Shown: positions 23,274 to 31,869 of the stretch, piece by piece
How the letters are laid out: each line of letters opens with the position of its first letter
How positions within the stretch are numbered: position 1 is the stretch's first letter
Assembly (NCBI GenBank): GCA_019247495.1
Contig: JAFAOU010000175.1
Span: 1 to 44,887, forward strand
Length of the DNA stretch: 44,887 nucleotides
Origin: Acidobacteriota bacterium
GTDB lineage: Bacteria; Acidobacteriota; Thermoanaerobaculia; Gp7-AA8
Direction of reading: 5' to 3'
Made by a program: the position numbers and the translations under genes
Notes under the pieces: model-generated
What the model saw: only the letters and a program-made list of their open reading frames with translations
Database searches by the model: none
Told to the model about the DNA's origin: nothing

Positions 23274-23708
23274 ATGCGCACGGCGCCGCGTTACTACCTC
23301 ATCGCGGACGACGGCACGATCCATCGTCTTGCGCGCGCAACCTTCTACGACATCCTCATGCAGAAGAAGCCTACGCCATTCCCCGAACTGCGCGGCCAGC
23401 GCGTGAAGCTCGCCACAATCTACGTGGCACTCGACGGTCGACGCGCTGTCGCCGTCGCGCGTGCTCAATTCAACTTCATCACCTTCGACAGCGACGGTCT
23501 CTTCGACTCGACCGAGTGGGACGAGGCATCCGAGAGAACGATCGAAGCGTGGACCATTCCGAAGATCGATGAACCGACTCCCGTCATCGACGCTCGCGCA
23601 CGATTCGCAGCACGCCGCAACGAAATCGAACAGACGTGGATCCCATCGGACGAGCTCCGCGATCAACTATTCGCTACGGCCGTCGCGAAACGCGCGACTT
23701 CCCACTAG
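23274..23708 (+). CDS. Hypothetical protein, 144 residues
   Basis: Starts at ATG 23274 after GGTAAAATTGAGCG (weak ribosome site). Compact alpha/beta protein with an N-terminal YYLIADDGTIHRL strand pair, a VKLATIYVALDGRRAVAVAR segment and a C-terminal helix. No family recognised. It precedes the element-borne tRNA-Asp by 107 bp on the same strand. Confidence 0.6.
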   Translation: MRTAPRYYLIADDGTIHRLARATFYDILMQKKPTPFPELRGQRVKLATIYVALDGRRAVAVARAQFNFITFDSDGLFDSTEWDEASERTIEAWTIPKIDEPTPVIDARARFAARRNEIEQTWIPSDELRDQLFATAVAKRATSH

Positions 23709-23729
23709 CCGCAAATCAACTTCTCACCA

Positions 23730-23758
23730 TTGACTACCACGCTGGCGCGCCTTAGGAT
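23730..23758 (+). promoter_or_regulatory. Promoter of the element-borne tRNA-Asp
   Basis: TTGACT, a 17-base spacer, TAGGAT, 57 bases before the tRNA. The split host gene has TTGACA-17-TAGGAT at nearly the same distance, and both share CGGGAATGC downstream of the -10, so the element copy was probably captured together with its promoter. Confidence 0.7.
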
Positions 23759-23815
23759 TCGCTTCCTCTTCGGGAATGCAGCCCACCACCCGGAGGTTGT
23801 CAAAAGTCCTCACGC

Positions 23816-23892
23816 GGGGTCGTAGTTCAGTCGGTTAGAACGCTGGCCTGTCACGCCAGAGGTCGCGGGTTCGAGTCCCGTCGGCCCCGCCA
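23816..23892 (+). tRNA. tRNA-Asp(GTC), complete, carried by the element
   Basis: 77 bases including encoded CCA. Acceptor GGGGTCG/CGGCCCC (one G-T pair), D arm GTTC/GAAC, anticodon stem CTGGC/GCCAG with loop CTGTCAC (anticodon GTC), variable AGGTC, T arm GCGGG/CCCGT with loop TTCGAGT. It differs from the split host gene at several positions, including a paired change in the anticodon stem (T-A instead of C-G) and changes in the D and T loops, so it is not a copy made on insertion. It is on the opposite strand from the split gene and has its own promoter and terminator. Confidence 0.97.
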
Positions 23893-23910
23893 AAATAAGC
23901 TTTCCGCGCC

Positions 23911-23931
23911 GCCGCCACGAGCGGCTTTTTT
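23911..23931 (+). terminator. Terminator of the element-borne tRNA-Asp
   Basis: GCCGC (23911-23915), 5-nt loop, GCGGC (23921-23925), then six T. Lies 19 bases after CCA. Confidence 0.85.
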
Positions 23932-24001
23932 CGTTGCACCTGACGACCACGCAGGCTCGGTTCCGCGAAGACAACCAATCAACTTTTTCGCCTGAACACG
24001 A

Positions 24002-24121
24002 CCGTCGGCCATCGCGCGAGAACGTCGTGCCGTCCGCCGCCGTTGTCAAGTCGCCCCCGCCACACCGACTTGACAACGGCGACGGACGACACGAATCAAA
24101 ATGTGTAGCGACGGCCGACGG
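24002..24121. repeat. Nested palindrome 1
   Basis: Inner arms 24032-24053 and 24066-24087 (22 nt, one mismatch) around a C-rich 12-nt loop; outer arms CCGTCGGCC (24002-24010) and GGCCGACGG (24113-24121). The loop-proximal part reads GTCAAGTCG/CGACTTGAC. Confidence 0.8.
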
Positions 24122-24195
24122 AGCGCGACGTGCTCCGGCCTCTGGAGCATCGCATCCCCGCCGCCCGACCCCGGCGCTTGCGCGGGCGACCAATC

Positions 24196-24310
24196 AGCCG
24201 ACGCATTCAACGTGATAGCGCGACAGCGGCAGGCGTCAAGCCCTCCACCACCCGGGCCGGCTTGACGCCTGCCGCTGTCGCGCAGAGAAGTGCAGCCATG
24301 CGTCGGCTGC
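24196..24310. repeat. Nested palindrome 2
   Basis: Inner arms 24220-24242 and 24259-24281 (23 nt, perfect) around a C-rich 16-nt loop; outer arms CAGCCGACGCAT (24196-24207) and ATGCGTCGGCTG (24299-24310), perfect. The loop-proximal part reads GTCAAGCC/GGCTTGAC, like palindrome 1. Both lie between the 3' ends of the tRNA and the XRE gene. Confidence 0.85.
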
Positions 24311-24333
24311 TCGGTCTGGCCGTTAGTCGCCGA

Positions 24334-24771
24334 TCACGATCCGCCCGCCCGACCGGGGGAACCCTTCGGCCGGTGCTTCCTTCGCGCTTCGATTTCGTCG
24401 TGACTCGCCATGACGACGAACGCCTCGGCCACCATGCTCGTAGCGTCGATGTATCCCTCGCGCCCCGTCGCGTCGAGCGCAAGCATGCTTGCGCGCAATC
24501 GTCCATCGCGGACCTCGCCGGGCGCACCGCCTTCGCGCAGTCCCACCAATTCGTCGAGTGAAACGCCGAGCGCCGCCGCGAGCTTCGCCGCTCGTTCCAG
24601 TTGCGGCACGAGCCGGCCGCTCTCGTACTCCGAAAGCCGCGAGGCCTGCATCTCCGCCGCCTCTGCGACTGCCTCTTGCGTGAGCTCGCGCCGCTCGCGC
24701 GCGGCTTTCAACCGCTCGCCGAACTCCTCGGCAAATGTCTTTCGCTTGCCCCTCGGACTCCGCGTTGCCAT
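24334..24771 (-). CDS. XRE-family HTH regulator, right end of the element
   Basis: 145 residues from the ATG at 24771 (a GTG at 24804 would add 11). Residues about 15-70 form a Cro/C1-type domain: ERLKAARERRELTQEAVAE, AEMQASRLSEYESGR, and trailing helices to LDELVGL. The C-terminal half is charged and may hold a dimerisation region. Divergent from the integrase; the interval contains a strong promoter overlapped by inverted repeats, so it is a good candidate for the repressor of integration and excision. Confidence 0.8.
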   Translation of the reverse strand: MATRSPRGKRKTFAEEFGERLKAARERRELTQEAVAEAAEMQASRLSEYESGRLVPQLERAAKLAAALGVSLDELVGLREGGAPGEVRDGRLRASMLALDATGREGYIDATSMVAEAFVVMASHDEIEARRKHRPKGSPGRAGGS

Positions 24772-24842
24772 CGGCCGGAGTATCCCCCCGCTTTTGCGCC
24801 GCACCCTTCCGCTCCATCCTCACGCGTGCGTGTATCACAGTA

Positions 24843-24889
24843 GTGTAATGGTTGACTTTACACAAGTGAGAACCTATAATTTCCACTTG
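24843..24889 (+). promoter_or_regulatory. Integrase promoter with overlapping operators
   Basis: TTGACT (24852-24857), 17-base spacer, TATAAT (24875-24880): near-consensus. GTGTAA (24843-24848)/TTACAC (24858-24863) flanks the -35 and CAAGTG (24863-24868)/CACTTG (24884-24889) flanks the -10. These are probable sites of the divergent XRE protein. Confidence 0.75.
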
Positions 24890-24899
24890 ACAGCGATTC

Positions 24900-25016
24900 A
24901 TGAACACGCGCCAATCACAGGTCATCGCTTCTTTCCGGGCTGTCGTCGCTTTCACGTGTTCCCGGCCGGTCGCCGCAGTCCGCGTCGCAGGGCGCTCGCG
25001 CGTGTCTGTCGGGTAG
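24900..25016 (+). CDS. Possible 38-residue leader peptide before the integrase
   Basis: ATG at 24900 to TAG at 25014-25016, 10 bases before the integrase start. No ribosome site is seen, and composition is Arg/Val/Ser rich. It may be translated by initiation near the mRNA start, or be chance. Confidence 0.2.
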   Translation: MNTRQSQVIASFRAVVAFTCSRPVAAVRVAGRSRVSVG

Positions 25017-25026
25017 GGGAGCGGGC

Positions 25027-26394
25027 ATGCCATTTAGGGAAGATCCCGATTTCGTTTCTGGTCGCAAGGGCCGCTTTCAAATCGTGCCGTGGATCACGCA
25101 TCCGCCGTTCTGCGTCTGCAGCAGTTGTCCAACGCACCGGCCTCGCGAAGCTGAGCGCACAGGGAAGCCGATCGCCGACGTTTGGGCCGCGCCGCTCGAC
25201 ATCCGCCTGCGCCGCGTCTCGCCGCATCCAGCCGACCGCAAGGCATCGCGCGTCGATGCGCAGCTGCTCAAACGCGACGAAGAGCAGCGCCTAGTCATCG
25301 CGGTTCAGCGCGCGGACGCCGAGCGGCACGCTCGCCAGACTGCCATCCGCTTCGGTGCCGTCGTCGATGCTTACCGCGATTACATGATCCGCGAAGGCAA
25401 GGATTACAAGCACGCGAAGTCGCTGATTGACAACCTCGAGGCTTTCATCGGCTCCGAGCGCGACACCGCGGCGGTTGACTTCGCGATCTATCAGGAGTTG
25501 CTGGCCGAAGTCGCACACCTGCACGCCGAGACACGTCGTCACTACGCATCGATGCTGCTCGCCATGCTGAACCACGCGAAGGCCGTTCGCGTCATCGTCT
25601 CTCACAAGCTGGAAGGCGTGCGCGTGCCGCAAGTCGTTCGCGATGAGGAGCCCGAGCCGTGGACGCCGAAGGAACTCTCCGTGATCATGGGGCCTGCTCT
25701 GTCACGCTACGAGAAGGAGCAGCGCGCATGGAATGAGAAGGTCGCCCAGGAGAAGAAGAATCGCGGCCTTCGGTCGCCGTCGTTCGTTCCGCTTCGCGGC
25801 CTGTGTCTCATCGCCTATTACACGATGATGCGCCCGACGAATAACCGGCACCTCGATTGGGAAGAGATCACGCTGGACCCCGCGACGGTGCGCGGCACGT
25901 TCAAACTGAACCGCCACAAGAACGTCAACAAAGGGATCAAGGCGCGCGGCTGTCTCGCGCGCGAGCTCGTGCTGTACCTGCTCTCCATTCGCCCCGCGAA
26001 TCCCTCCGGCCCGATCCACGTCAACCCCGAGACAGGGAAGCCATACGTTGACCTTCGCAAGCAGTGGAAACGCCTGCTCGACATCGCCGGCCAAATCCTC
26101 GGCTACAAGCTGAAAGGAAAGAAGGCAAAGTTCCTCAACTTCCGGCATACCGGAGCATCCGATGTCGCGAAACTTGGGCGCGACGGACACCACCTTCTAA
26201 GAGTCGTCCGCATGATGGGCGATACGAGCCTCGCCACCGTCAACCGCCATTACTTCAACCTCGACGACGACGCGATGCAGGAGATCATCGACGGTTGGCA
26301 AATCCCCGACGCCGACGTGTTCGCGCCTGATCTCCCGCCGCTCTGCGAGGAGCAGGGGCCAGCCGAACGTGCAGGTTCCTCCGTCGCCGCCTGA
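25027..26394 (+). CDS. int: Tyrosine recombinase (integrase) of the tRNA-Asp element
   Basis: 455 residues from an ATG with AGGGGAG upstream. The N-terminal 100 residues include a CVCSSC cysteine pair and are unusual, and may bind the arm repeats. Residues about 110-205 form the helical core-binding domain, and the rest is the catalytic domain with R269 (MMRPTNNRHLDWEEI), K298, R373 (FRHTGAS) and nucleophile Y409 (RHYFN). Two usually conserved histidines differ: the H of HxxR is Leu, and the GH before the tyrosine is GD. It lies 443 bp from the attR core, as expected for an integrase of a tRNA-targeting island. Confidence 0.88.
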   Translation: MPFREDPDFVSGRKGRFQIVPWITHPPFCVCSSCPTHRPREAERTGKPIADVWAAPLDIRLRRVSPHPADRKASRVDAQLLKRDEEQRLVIAVQRADAERHARQTAIRFGAVVDAYRDYMIREGKDYKHAKSLIDNLEAFIGSERDTAAVDFAIYQELLAEVAHLHAETRRHYASMLLAMLNHAKAVRVIVSHKLEGVRVPQVVRDEEPEPWTPKELSVIMGPALSRYEKEQRAWNEKVAQEKKNRGLRSPSFVPLRGLCLIAYYTMMRPTNNRHLDWEEITLDPATVRGTFKLNRHKNVNKGIKARGCLARELVLYLLSIRPANPSGPIHVNPETGKPYVDLRKQWKRLLDIAGQILGYKLKGKKAKFLNFRHTGASDVAKLGRDGHHLLRVVRMMGDTSLATVNRHYFNLDDDAMQEIIDGWQIPDADVFAPDLPPLCEEQGPAERAGSSVAA

Positions 26395-26836
26395 CGCGCT
26401 TCGCCTCGCGCCGCTGAGTGAGCATCGCTCGCCGGCAGGTGCTCGCACGCATCCGCGCGCCGCTCGCTTCGCGCTGGTCGCGTCCCGCTGCATAGGCGCT
26501 GCGCCAGCATCGCCGTCGATCGCGCGCCACACCGAGCCGCTGTGCGTGCATGCCGCGCCCGCGCGCTCGCCGCTGCGTTGCGTCTCTGCGCTGAATCAAG
26601 CGCGCTGCGCGCGCTTCACGTGCCGTGAAACATTGGCCGCATTCGCGTGGAACAATCGCGTTTTGATGTGTTATTCAGTGCTTCTCGCGGCCTCAAAAAA
26701 ACCCGACCTTGTGACGAACCTTGTGAACTCCAATTTTCGTTATGAGGCTACGCGCCGCACGCTTCGCGCCGAAGTCGCGTCACTTGTTTGGGTTACGGTG
26801 GGGGGAGGATTCCGAGCAGGGGGCGCGCTCGATTGT
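26395..26836. other. Integrase-to-attR interval
   Basis: No gene seen. Contains the right arm-type repeats at 26708-26728. The remainder is GC-rich up to 26620 and more AT-rich from there to 26740. Confidence 0.6.
26708..26728 (+). repeat. Right arm-type repeats
   Basis: CTTGTGACGA at 26708-26717 and CTTGTGAAC at 26720-26728, 12 bp apart, matching the motif and phase of the left pair at 1693 and 1705 and lying about 109 bp from the attR core. Confidence 0.65.
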
Positions 26837-26875
<39 letters not shown>

Positions 26876-26933
26876 GCGGTCGGAACTCGCTCGCTAACCT
26901 GTGGTGTGCAGGTGGCATTCCCGAGGACGGCGC

Positions 26934-26962
26934 ATCCTACGGGCGCATCCGCGGGGTGTCAA
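26934..26962 (-). promoter_or_regulatory. Promoter of the interrupted tRNA-Asp
   Basis: Minus strand TTGACA (26962-26957), 17-base spacer, TAGGAT (26939-26934), about 58 bases before the tRNA start. Same layout as the promoter of the element-borne tRNA. Confidence 0.7.
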
Positions 26963-26964
26963 GA

Positions 26965-28104
26965 TCAGGCGAGCGCGAAGTCGACTCGAAGCGTGAAGAG
27001 GGCGACGAGCCAGCCGAGGAGGATGACGAAGGTGGCGGTGATGGTGCGGTCGCGCGGGGGCGTGCGTCCGACGGCGGCGAGGAAGTAGAACAGCGGGAAG
27101 TCGACGAGGGCGTAGCGGGCCATCGACTGGAGCGAACCGGAGCTCACCGGCACGAGGGCGGACATCAACGTGTACGCGGCGTACGACCACTGCCGGCGGA
27201 TAAGGAACCAGACGCCGGCCGCGATCATCAACACTGCTGCGACGGCGTTAAGGGCGACGAAGTTCCATGGCTTGCTCACCGCGAGGCCGCTGCCCGGAAA
27301 GGACATTGCAAATCGCGGCGCCGATGAGCGGCCCCACAACGTCTGCGCGTGAACGAACGCCAGCGGATCGCCGGTGTGGATGTAGAGGTAGGCGACGAAC
27401 GCGAGCACTCCCAGAGGAATCGCGAAGAGCCACAACTGCTGCGTCGAAATACGCTGTCGTCGTTGCAACGGCAGCAGCAGGAGCGCGGGCAGGAGGCAGA
27501 TTCCGATCACGCGCGTCGCCGCGGCGAGACCGCCGAGGATGCCGGCGACAGGCCACCGCTGTCGAATGGCGGCGAGGAACGCTCCGGCGGACAGCAACAG
27601 GAAGAGCGACTCCGTCATCGGAAGTGAGAAGAAGTAGCTCGTTGGAAAGAGCGAGATGTACCAGACCGCGCGTTCGACGTCGTCGTCCGAGGCACCCATC
27701 GCGCGGCCGGCGGCGGCAACGGCGAAGAGCGCTCCGAGCAGCGCGCCGTTCGAGACGACCACGGACAAGATCCAGTACCAGCGGTCGCTCGTTCCTCCCA
27801 ACATCTTGAGGAGAAGTGGATAGCACGGGAAGAACGCCCAGGTGTTCTTCGGCTTCGCGTCGCCTGTCGGAAGCTCGTATCCGGTGGCGGCGATCTGGCG
27901 ATAGAACCAGGCGTCGCCGATCATCATCATCCGCAGCATCTCCGGCCACACCCGTCCGCCCACCAGCGACACCTCGGTGCGCCACACGGTCTTGTAGTCC
28001 TTGGCGACGAACGTGATCTGCGAGCCGATGATCAGCAGGACGACGATGGCGATTCGACTTACGGCGAAGGCGCCGAGAACGCTAAAGACGGTCCGCCGCG
28101 GCAC
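26965..28104 (-). CDS. PIG-V-like membrane mannosyltransferase
   Basis: 379 residues with about nine hydrophobic segments. The DAWFYRQIAATGYEL motif near residue 64 resembles the W-D-x-x-x-Y-x-x-I-A-x-x-G-Y motif after the first membrane helix of PIG-V-type, polyprenyl-phosphate-sugar-dependent glycosyltransferases (GT-C fold), whose aspartate is catalytic. Such enzymes add a mannose-like sugar on the outer face of the membrane; acceptor unknown. First intact host gene upstream (in minus orientation) of the tRNA. Confidence 0.7.
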   Translation of the reverse strand: MPRRTVFSVLGAFAVSRIAIVVLLIIGSQITFVAKDYKTVWRTEVSLVGGRVWPEMLRMMMIGDAWFYRQIAATGYELPTGDAKPKNTWAFFPCYPLLLKMLGGTSDRWYWILSVVVSNGALLGALFAVAAAGRAMGASDDDVERAVWYISLFPTSYFFSLPMTESLFLLLSAGAFLAAIRQRWPVAGILGGLAAATRVIGICLLPALLLLPLQRRQRISTQQLWLFAIPLGVLAFVAYLYIHTGDPLAFVHAQTLWGRSSAPRFAMSFPGSGLAVSKPWNFVALNAVAAVLMIAAGVWFLIRRQWSYAAYTLMSALVPVSSGSLQSMARYALVDFPLFYFLAAVGRTPPRDRTITATFVILLGWLVALFTLRVDFALA

Positions 28105-28187
28105 GCGCGGATTCTCTCACGGCGTGCCGTCGTATCAGGAGTGGTAGCCCTGATTGGGACTGGCCCCCGGCGCCCGAGATCAGCTCC

Positions 28188-30383
28188 TTAGAAGGCCTGC
28201 AGGCGCTGCGGCTTGGCCGGATGCCGGCGGATCGTGTTGGAGATGCGTATCCGCGCGGATCCCGATCTTCCGGGGAACACTTCGACGTCGAAGCGGCCGG
28301 AATCGCTGTCGTAGGTAACCGCTGACACGCTTCCGCGTATCGCCGCCACAACCGGCGCCGACGGCGACCAACCATGCACGGTGGTCGACTCCTCGGTCGG
28401 CGCGAAATCGATGGTCGCGTTGATCGCGCCATCGTCGGTTAGCTCGCTCACCCGTTTTTTTCCGAGCGGGACGAACTTGCCGGTGTCGCCGACGAAGGCG
28501 ATGCCGGAGTCGCCGACGGGAACGGCGACGAGGTATGACGGATCGCCGTGGATGGTTTGCGTCCACGGCTCGTTGCCGTTGATGCGGCGGCCGCGGCCGG
28601 AGAGCCAGTTGTAGACGTAGACCTTGCCGCTGAGTCCGAGTTTCTCCGGCGTGAACGTGAACGTGCGGTCGTCGGTGCGCGGATGCGCGAAGATGTAGAG
28701 CGCGCGCATCGGACCGTGATCCGTGTATGTGTACGAAACCAGCGGCTCCCCCGCGTTGTGCGCGTCGTTGAGGATGCTCTCGTCCGTCGGGACGGCGGGG
28801 ACGTCGGGCTTGACGATGATGCCGTCGGGCCTCACGGCGTAGAGCAGGTTTTCGGCGTTGACTTCGCCGAGGCCGTCGCCGACGCCGACGATGCCGGCGG
28901 ATAGCGTGGCGATGAGCGTGCTGATTTTTTCAGGGCTGCCGAAGACGTCCGTGAACGGATAGACGCCGACCGCCGAGGCCAGGCGCGAGCTGTAGAAGAA
29001 CTGGTCCCACTTGTCGCGCGTGAAGACATCCTCGCTCACGCGGACAGTGGTCAGCTTGCCGTACTTCGTGCTCTGCAGGAAATGGCGCGGGGTGGCCATG
29101 CAGTACTGCATCGAGAGGCCGAACTTGTCGCTCATGCGGTCCATGTTGTCGACGAACGCATTCTGATCAGCGAGGTTGTAATCGGCGGTGGCCCATTCGT
29201 CCATCCAATCCTGCTCATAGCCGAAGACGCCCGAGTCATGCAGGAGCGTTCCGACCATCGTCCAGTAGGCAGGATCGACGATGACGTTGTTTGACATCTT
29301 GTATTTCTGACGGTAGGGACTCTTTGCATCGATCCACCGCGCGTGGGTGATGAGCGGCAGGCCAAGGTCTTTTTGAAAGCCGCCGAGGCCTTTGGGGAAG
29401 ATGTCCGGATGGGCCTCGTAGCGGTAGATTCCTTCCGGATTCCACGGTGGAAAGTGGTTCCAGTGGCCATCCTCCCCTTTTGGATACCACCAGCTATCGA
29501 TCTGCATGTAGCCGAGCGCCAGGCCCTTCTTCGCGAACTCGTCCTTTACCGCCAGGAGTGTGCCGGTGTATCCGAGAGAATCGTCGTAGTTGTAGTAGTA
29601 GCTGGCGCCGTTGTCGGTCCAGTAGCCGAGTGACTTCAGACTTGGATCGGCGTCATTGGCGGGACGGACTTTGCCGTTCAGATCGGTCAACGCATGTCCC
29701 CAGGCGTCGAACGCGCGATTGATGCCATTGGCGACGACGAGAAGCGTGCGATGGGTCAGGCCGCCGGGGATGTCTTTGATGCGCGGGTTGATACGGCTCT
29801 CGATTTCGTGCGCATCGGTAAGGTGCAGATTCGCGACCATGAACTCGGAAGCAGAAGAGAGCAGGAACGAACGTCCCGCGTCGTCGAAATACACCCACGG
29901 CCCTTCTGTGCCCGACAGATCGAACTGAAATTGCGACCACTTTCCGCGGAACGACAACCGCCCCGGAACCTCGGGCGACACGGAGAGTTTGGGGAAACCC
30001 TCAGCATTCGCCGTATCGGTCGTGTAGCGATCGGTGAAGAGAACCGCGGCGCGATTCGGATAGGTGCGGATCGAGCCTTCGCGCGCGCCGAACGTAAAGG
30101 TGATCTCGTCAAAGTCGCCGATCCCGTCATGACCTGCGAGCGTCTTCAGCCCCGATGCGGCTACCGGCAGCGTCCCGGTGAACACCCAATTCGGATCGGC
30201 GGTGCGAATCGCGTAGTGGCCGTTCTCTTCGACAGTGACGGTGATACCGATGGACTGCTCGTGGATCGTCTCGGCGGAAAGCGGCTCAGCGATCGTGAAG
30301 AGAAGCAGGGTCGATGCGAGTGCACGGAGCACACGCGCAGACGAACACAAACGGGCCTCGAGCCCGAAGATCGCACCGGCCAT
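28188..30383 (-). CDS. Secreted TIM-barrel glycoside hydrolase (GH36/GH31-like)
   Basis: 731 residues. A signal peptide follows a short N-terminal extension, and a GTG about 16 codons in (VLRALASTLLLFTIAEPLSA) may be the true start. Residues about 60-250 are a beta-sandwich. The barrel begins near SLGYWTDNGASYYY and contains LGYMQIDSWWYPKG, a strand motif typical of clan-D glycosidases, and FGYEQDWMDEWA, whose aspartates are candidate catalytic residues. A C-terminal beta domain completes it. The exact family and substrate are not certain. Separated by 83 bp from the next gene on the same strand. Confidence 0.6.
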   Translation of the reverse strand: MAGAIFGLEARLCSSARVLRALASTLLLFTIAEPLSAETIHEQSIGITVTVEENGHYAIRTADPNWVFTGTLPVAASGLKTLAGHDGIGDFDEITFTFGAREGSIRTYPNRAAVLFTDRYTTDTANAEGFPKLSVSPEVPGRLSFRGKWSQFQFDLSGTEGPWVYFDDAGRSFLLSSASEFMVANLHLTDAHEIESRINPRIKDIPGGLTHRTLLVVANGINRAFDAWGHALTDLNGKVRPANDADPSLKSLGYWTDNGASYYYNYDDSLGYTGTLLAVKDEFAKKGLALGYMQIDSWWYPKGEDGHWNHFPPWNPEGIYRYEAHPDIFPKGLGGFQKDLGLPLITHARWIDAKSPYRQKYKMSNNVIVDPAYWTMVGTLLHDSGVFGYEQDWMDEWATADYNLADQNAFVDNMDRMSDKFGLSMQYCMATPRHFLQSTKYGKLTTVRVSEDVFTRDKWDQFFYSSRLASAVGVYPFTDVFGSPEKISTLIATLSAGIVGVGDGLGEVNAENLLYAVRPDGIIVKPDVPAVPTDESILNDAHNAGEPLVSYTYTDHGPMRALYIFAHPRTDDRTFTFTPEKLGLSGKVYVYNWLSGRGRRINGNEPWTQTIHGDPSYLVAVPVGDSGIAFVGDTGKFVPLGKKRVSELTDDGAINATIDFAPTEESTTVHGWSPSAPVVAAIRGSVSAVTYDSDSGRFDVEVFPGRSGSARIRISNTIRRHPAKPQRLQAF

Positions 30384-30444
30384 AGAGAAATTGGTTTGGA
30401 GCCGGCGGCGATTGTAGAGGACGCTCTGTGATTCGTCGAGCTAA

Positions 30445-31869
30445 TTATTCGGCGCGAACTCCGAACGCGTAGAGGTTCCCCGCCAGGTCTCCCACAAACG
30501 CGCGTCCCCGGGCGATGGCGACGCCGCCGAAACCGGGGGCATCCATCTCGAACGACCAGAGCACGTTACCGGTCGCCGAATCGAGCGCCACTACGGTCGT
30601 TCCTCCGACCGCAAACACGACGCCGTTCGCGAACGAGACCGGAGCGAGGACCGGCCCTCCAAAGGTGTGCAGCCAGAGGCGTTTGCCGGTGGTCGGATCG
30701 AGCGCGGTGACAGCACCAACGACAGAAGTGTCGTCGTTGTCGCGCGGCCTTCCGCCGCCGACGTAGAGCCGCTTGCCGTCGAAGGCCGCGGTCGAAAGCG
30801 TCCCTTGCCCAGCTTGCGGAACCTCGCCCATGATGGCGATCGCGGCGACCCACACCGGCCCGACGGCCAGATCGTTGCGGTCGAAGACGTAGTAGCCGCC
30901 GTCCTTCTGACCGGCGCCGACGAGTTGGCGTCCGTTCGCGTCGGTGAAGAGTGTCGGCGAGGAGCCCCAGTCGCCGTCCCAATAATCGCCGGACTGGTTG
31001 GGCAGTTTCCAGCGATCCTCGATCGCGAATGTATCGAGATTGAGCCGGACGATGGAGAAGGAGTCGCCGTCTTCCCACGCGTGCGCGGAACCGGTGGTGA
31101 CAAAGATGCTGCCGTTTTCCGTATCGACCGCCGGCGACGTCCACACTCCCCCACCGACGCGATCCTCGGGGACAAAGTAGGTGGACGTCAGCTCGACGCC
31201 CGTGGCGGGATCAAGCCCGACGATGGCGCCGCGGGGAAACGGGTTGTCGCAATTGCTGGCGATGCCCTGGATGATTCGTCCGCCGGCCGCCGCGGGCGAG
31301 CACCAGCCGTAGTAGCCGCCGTTGACGGAGTTGTCGCCGAGCGACTTCCGCCAGATCACGCTGAGGTCATCAGCCCGGAGCGCGTAGAAGGCGTCATCGC
31401 CGCCCGCCAGATAAATCACGTTGTCGATGACGGCCGGCGACGACGTGACACCGAGCGTCGGGGGATTGCAACGATCGCTCGAAGTCTGCCCCAGATCGAT
31501 GGAGGCGATGACGTCACCGGTCCCGGCATCGAGCGCCGATTCATGCCCGCTCCAGTCGCCGACATAGACTTTCCCGCGCGCGACCGACGGTTCGGACGCG
31601 ATCGCACCCTTCAGCGTCTGCGACCAAATGAGATGCAGGTTTGGGGCGGTGACGGTGGAAATGATCTGTTCGCCGACCGCGACTCCATTCATCGAGTTCG
31701 ACGCGCAGTAGCGAGTCCAGTCATTCTCCGGTCCGCGGGCCAGCCTGCGCCGGATGATGTTGGTCGGCCGCTCGATTTTCTGCAACCCACCGGACGGCAA
31801 TGCCCCCAAACAAAGCAGCAGAGCACCGGCGATTGCGAACCACCGGCGATTCTCTTTCCCGCACATCAC
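30445..31869 (-). CDS. Secreted PQQ/BamB-type beta-propeller protein
   Basis: 474 residues; an alternative ATG is one codon later. Signal peptide in the first 28 residues. At least six blades repeat the G-x-V-Y-x-G-D...L-D-x-x-T-G-x-x-x-W pattern (for example KVYVGDWSGHESALDAGTG and ALDPTTGKRLWLHTFGG), as in PQQ-dependent dehydrogenases and BamB. The catalytic residues and cytochrome domain of the dehydrogenases are not evident, so it may be a structural or binding protein. The 115-bp leader contains a small GCCCG/CGGGC hairpin. Confidence 0.7.
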   Translation of the reverse strand: MMCGKENRRWFAIAGALLLCLGALPSGGLQKIERPTNIIRRRLARGPENDWTRYCASNSMNGVAVGEQIISTVTAPNLHLIWSQTLKGAIASEPSVARGKVYVGDWSGHESALDAGTGDVIASIDLGQTSSDRCNPPTLGVTSSPAVIDNVIYLAGGDDAFYALRADDLSVIWRKSLGDNSVNGGYYGWCSPAAAGGRIIQGIASNCDNPFPRGAIVGLDPATGVELTSTYFVPEDRVGGGVWTSPAVDTENGSIFVTTGSAHAWEDGDSFSIVRLNLDTFAIEDRWKLPNQSGDYWDGDWGSSPTLFTDANGRQLVGAGQKDGGYYVFDRNDLAVGPVWVAAIAIMGEVPQAGQGTLSTAAFDGKRLYVGGGRPRDNDDTSVVGAVTALDPTTGKRLWLHTFGGPVLAPVSFANGVVFAVGGTTVVALDSATGNVLWSFEMDAPGFGGVAIARGRAFVGDLAGNLYAFGVRAE

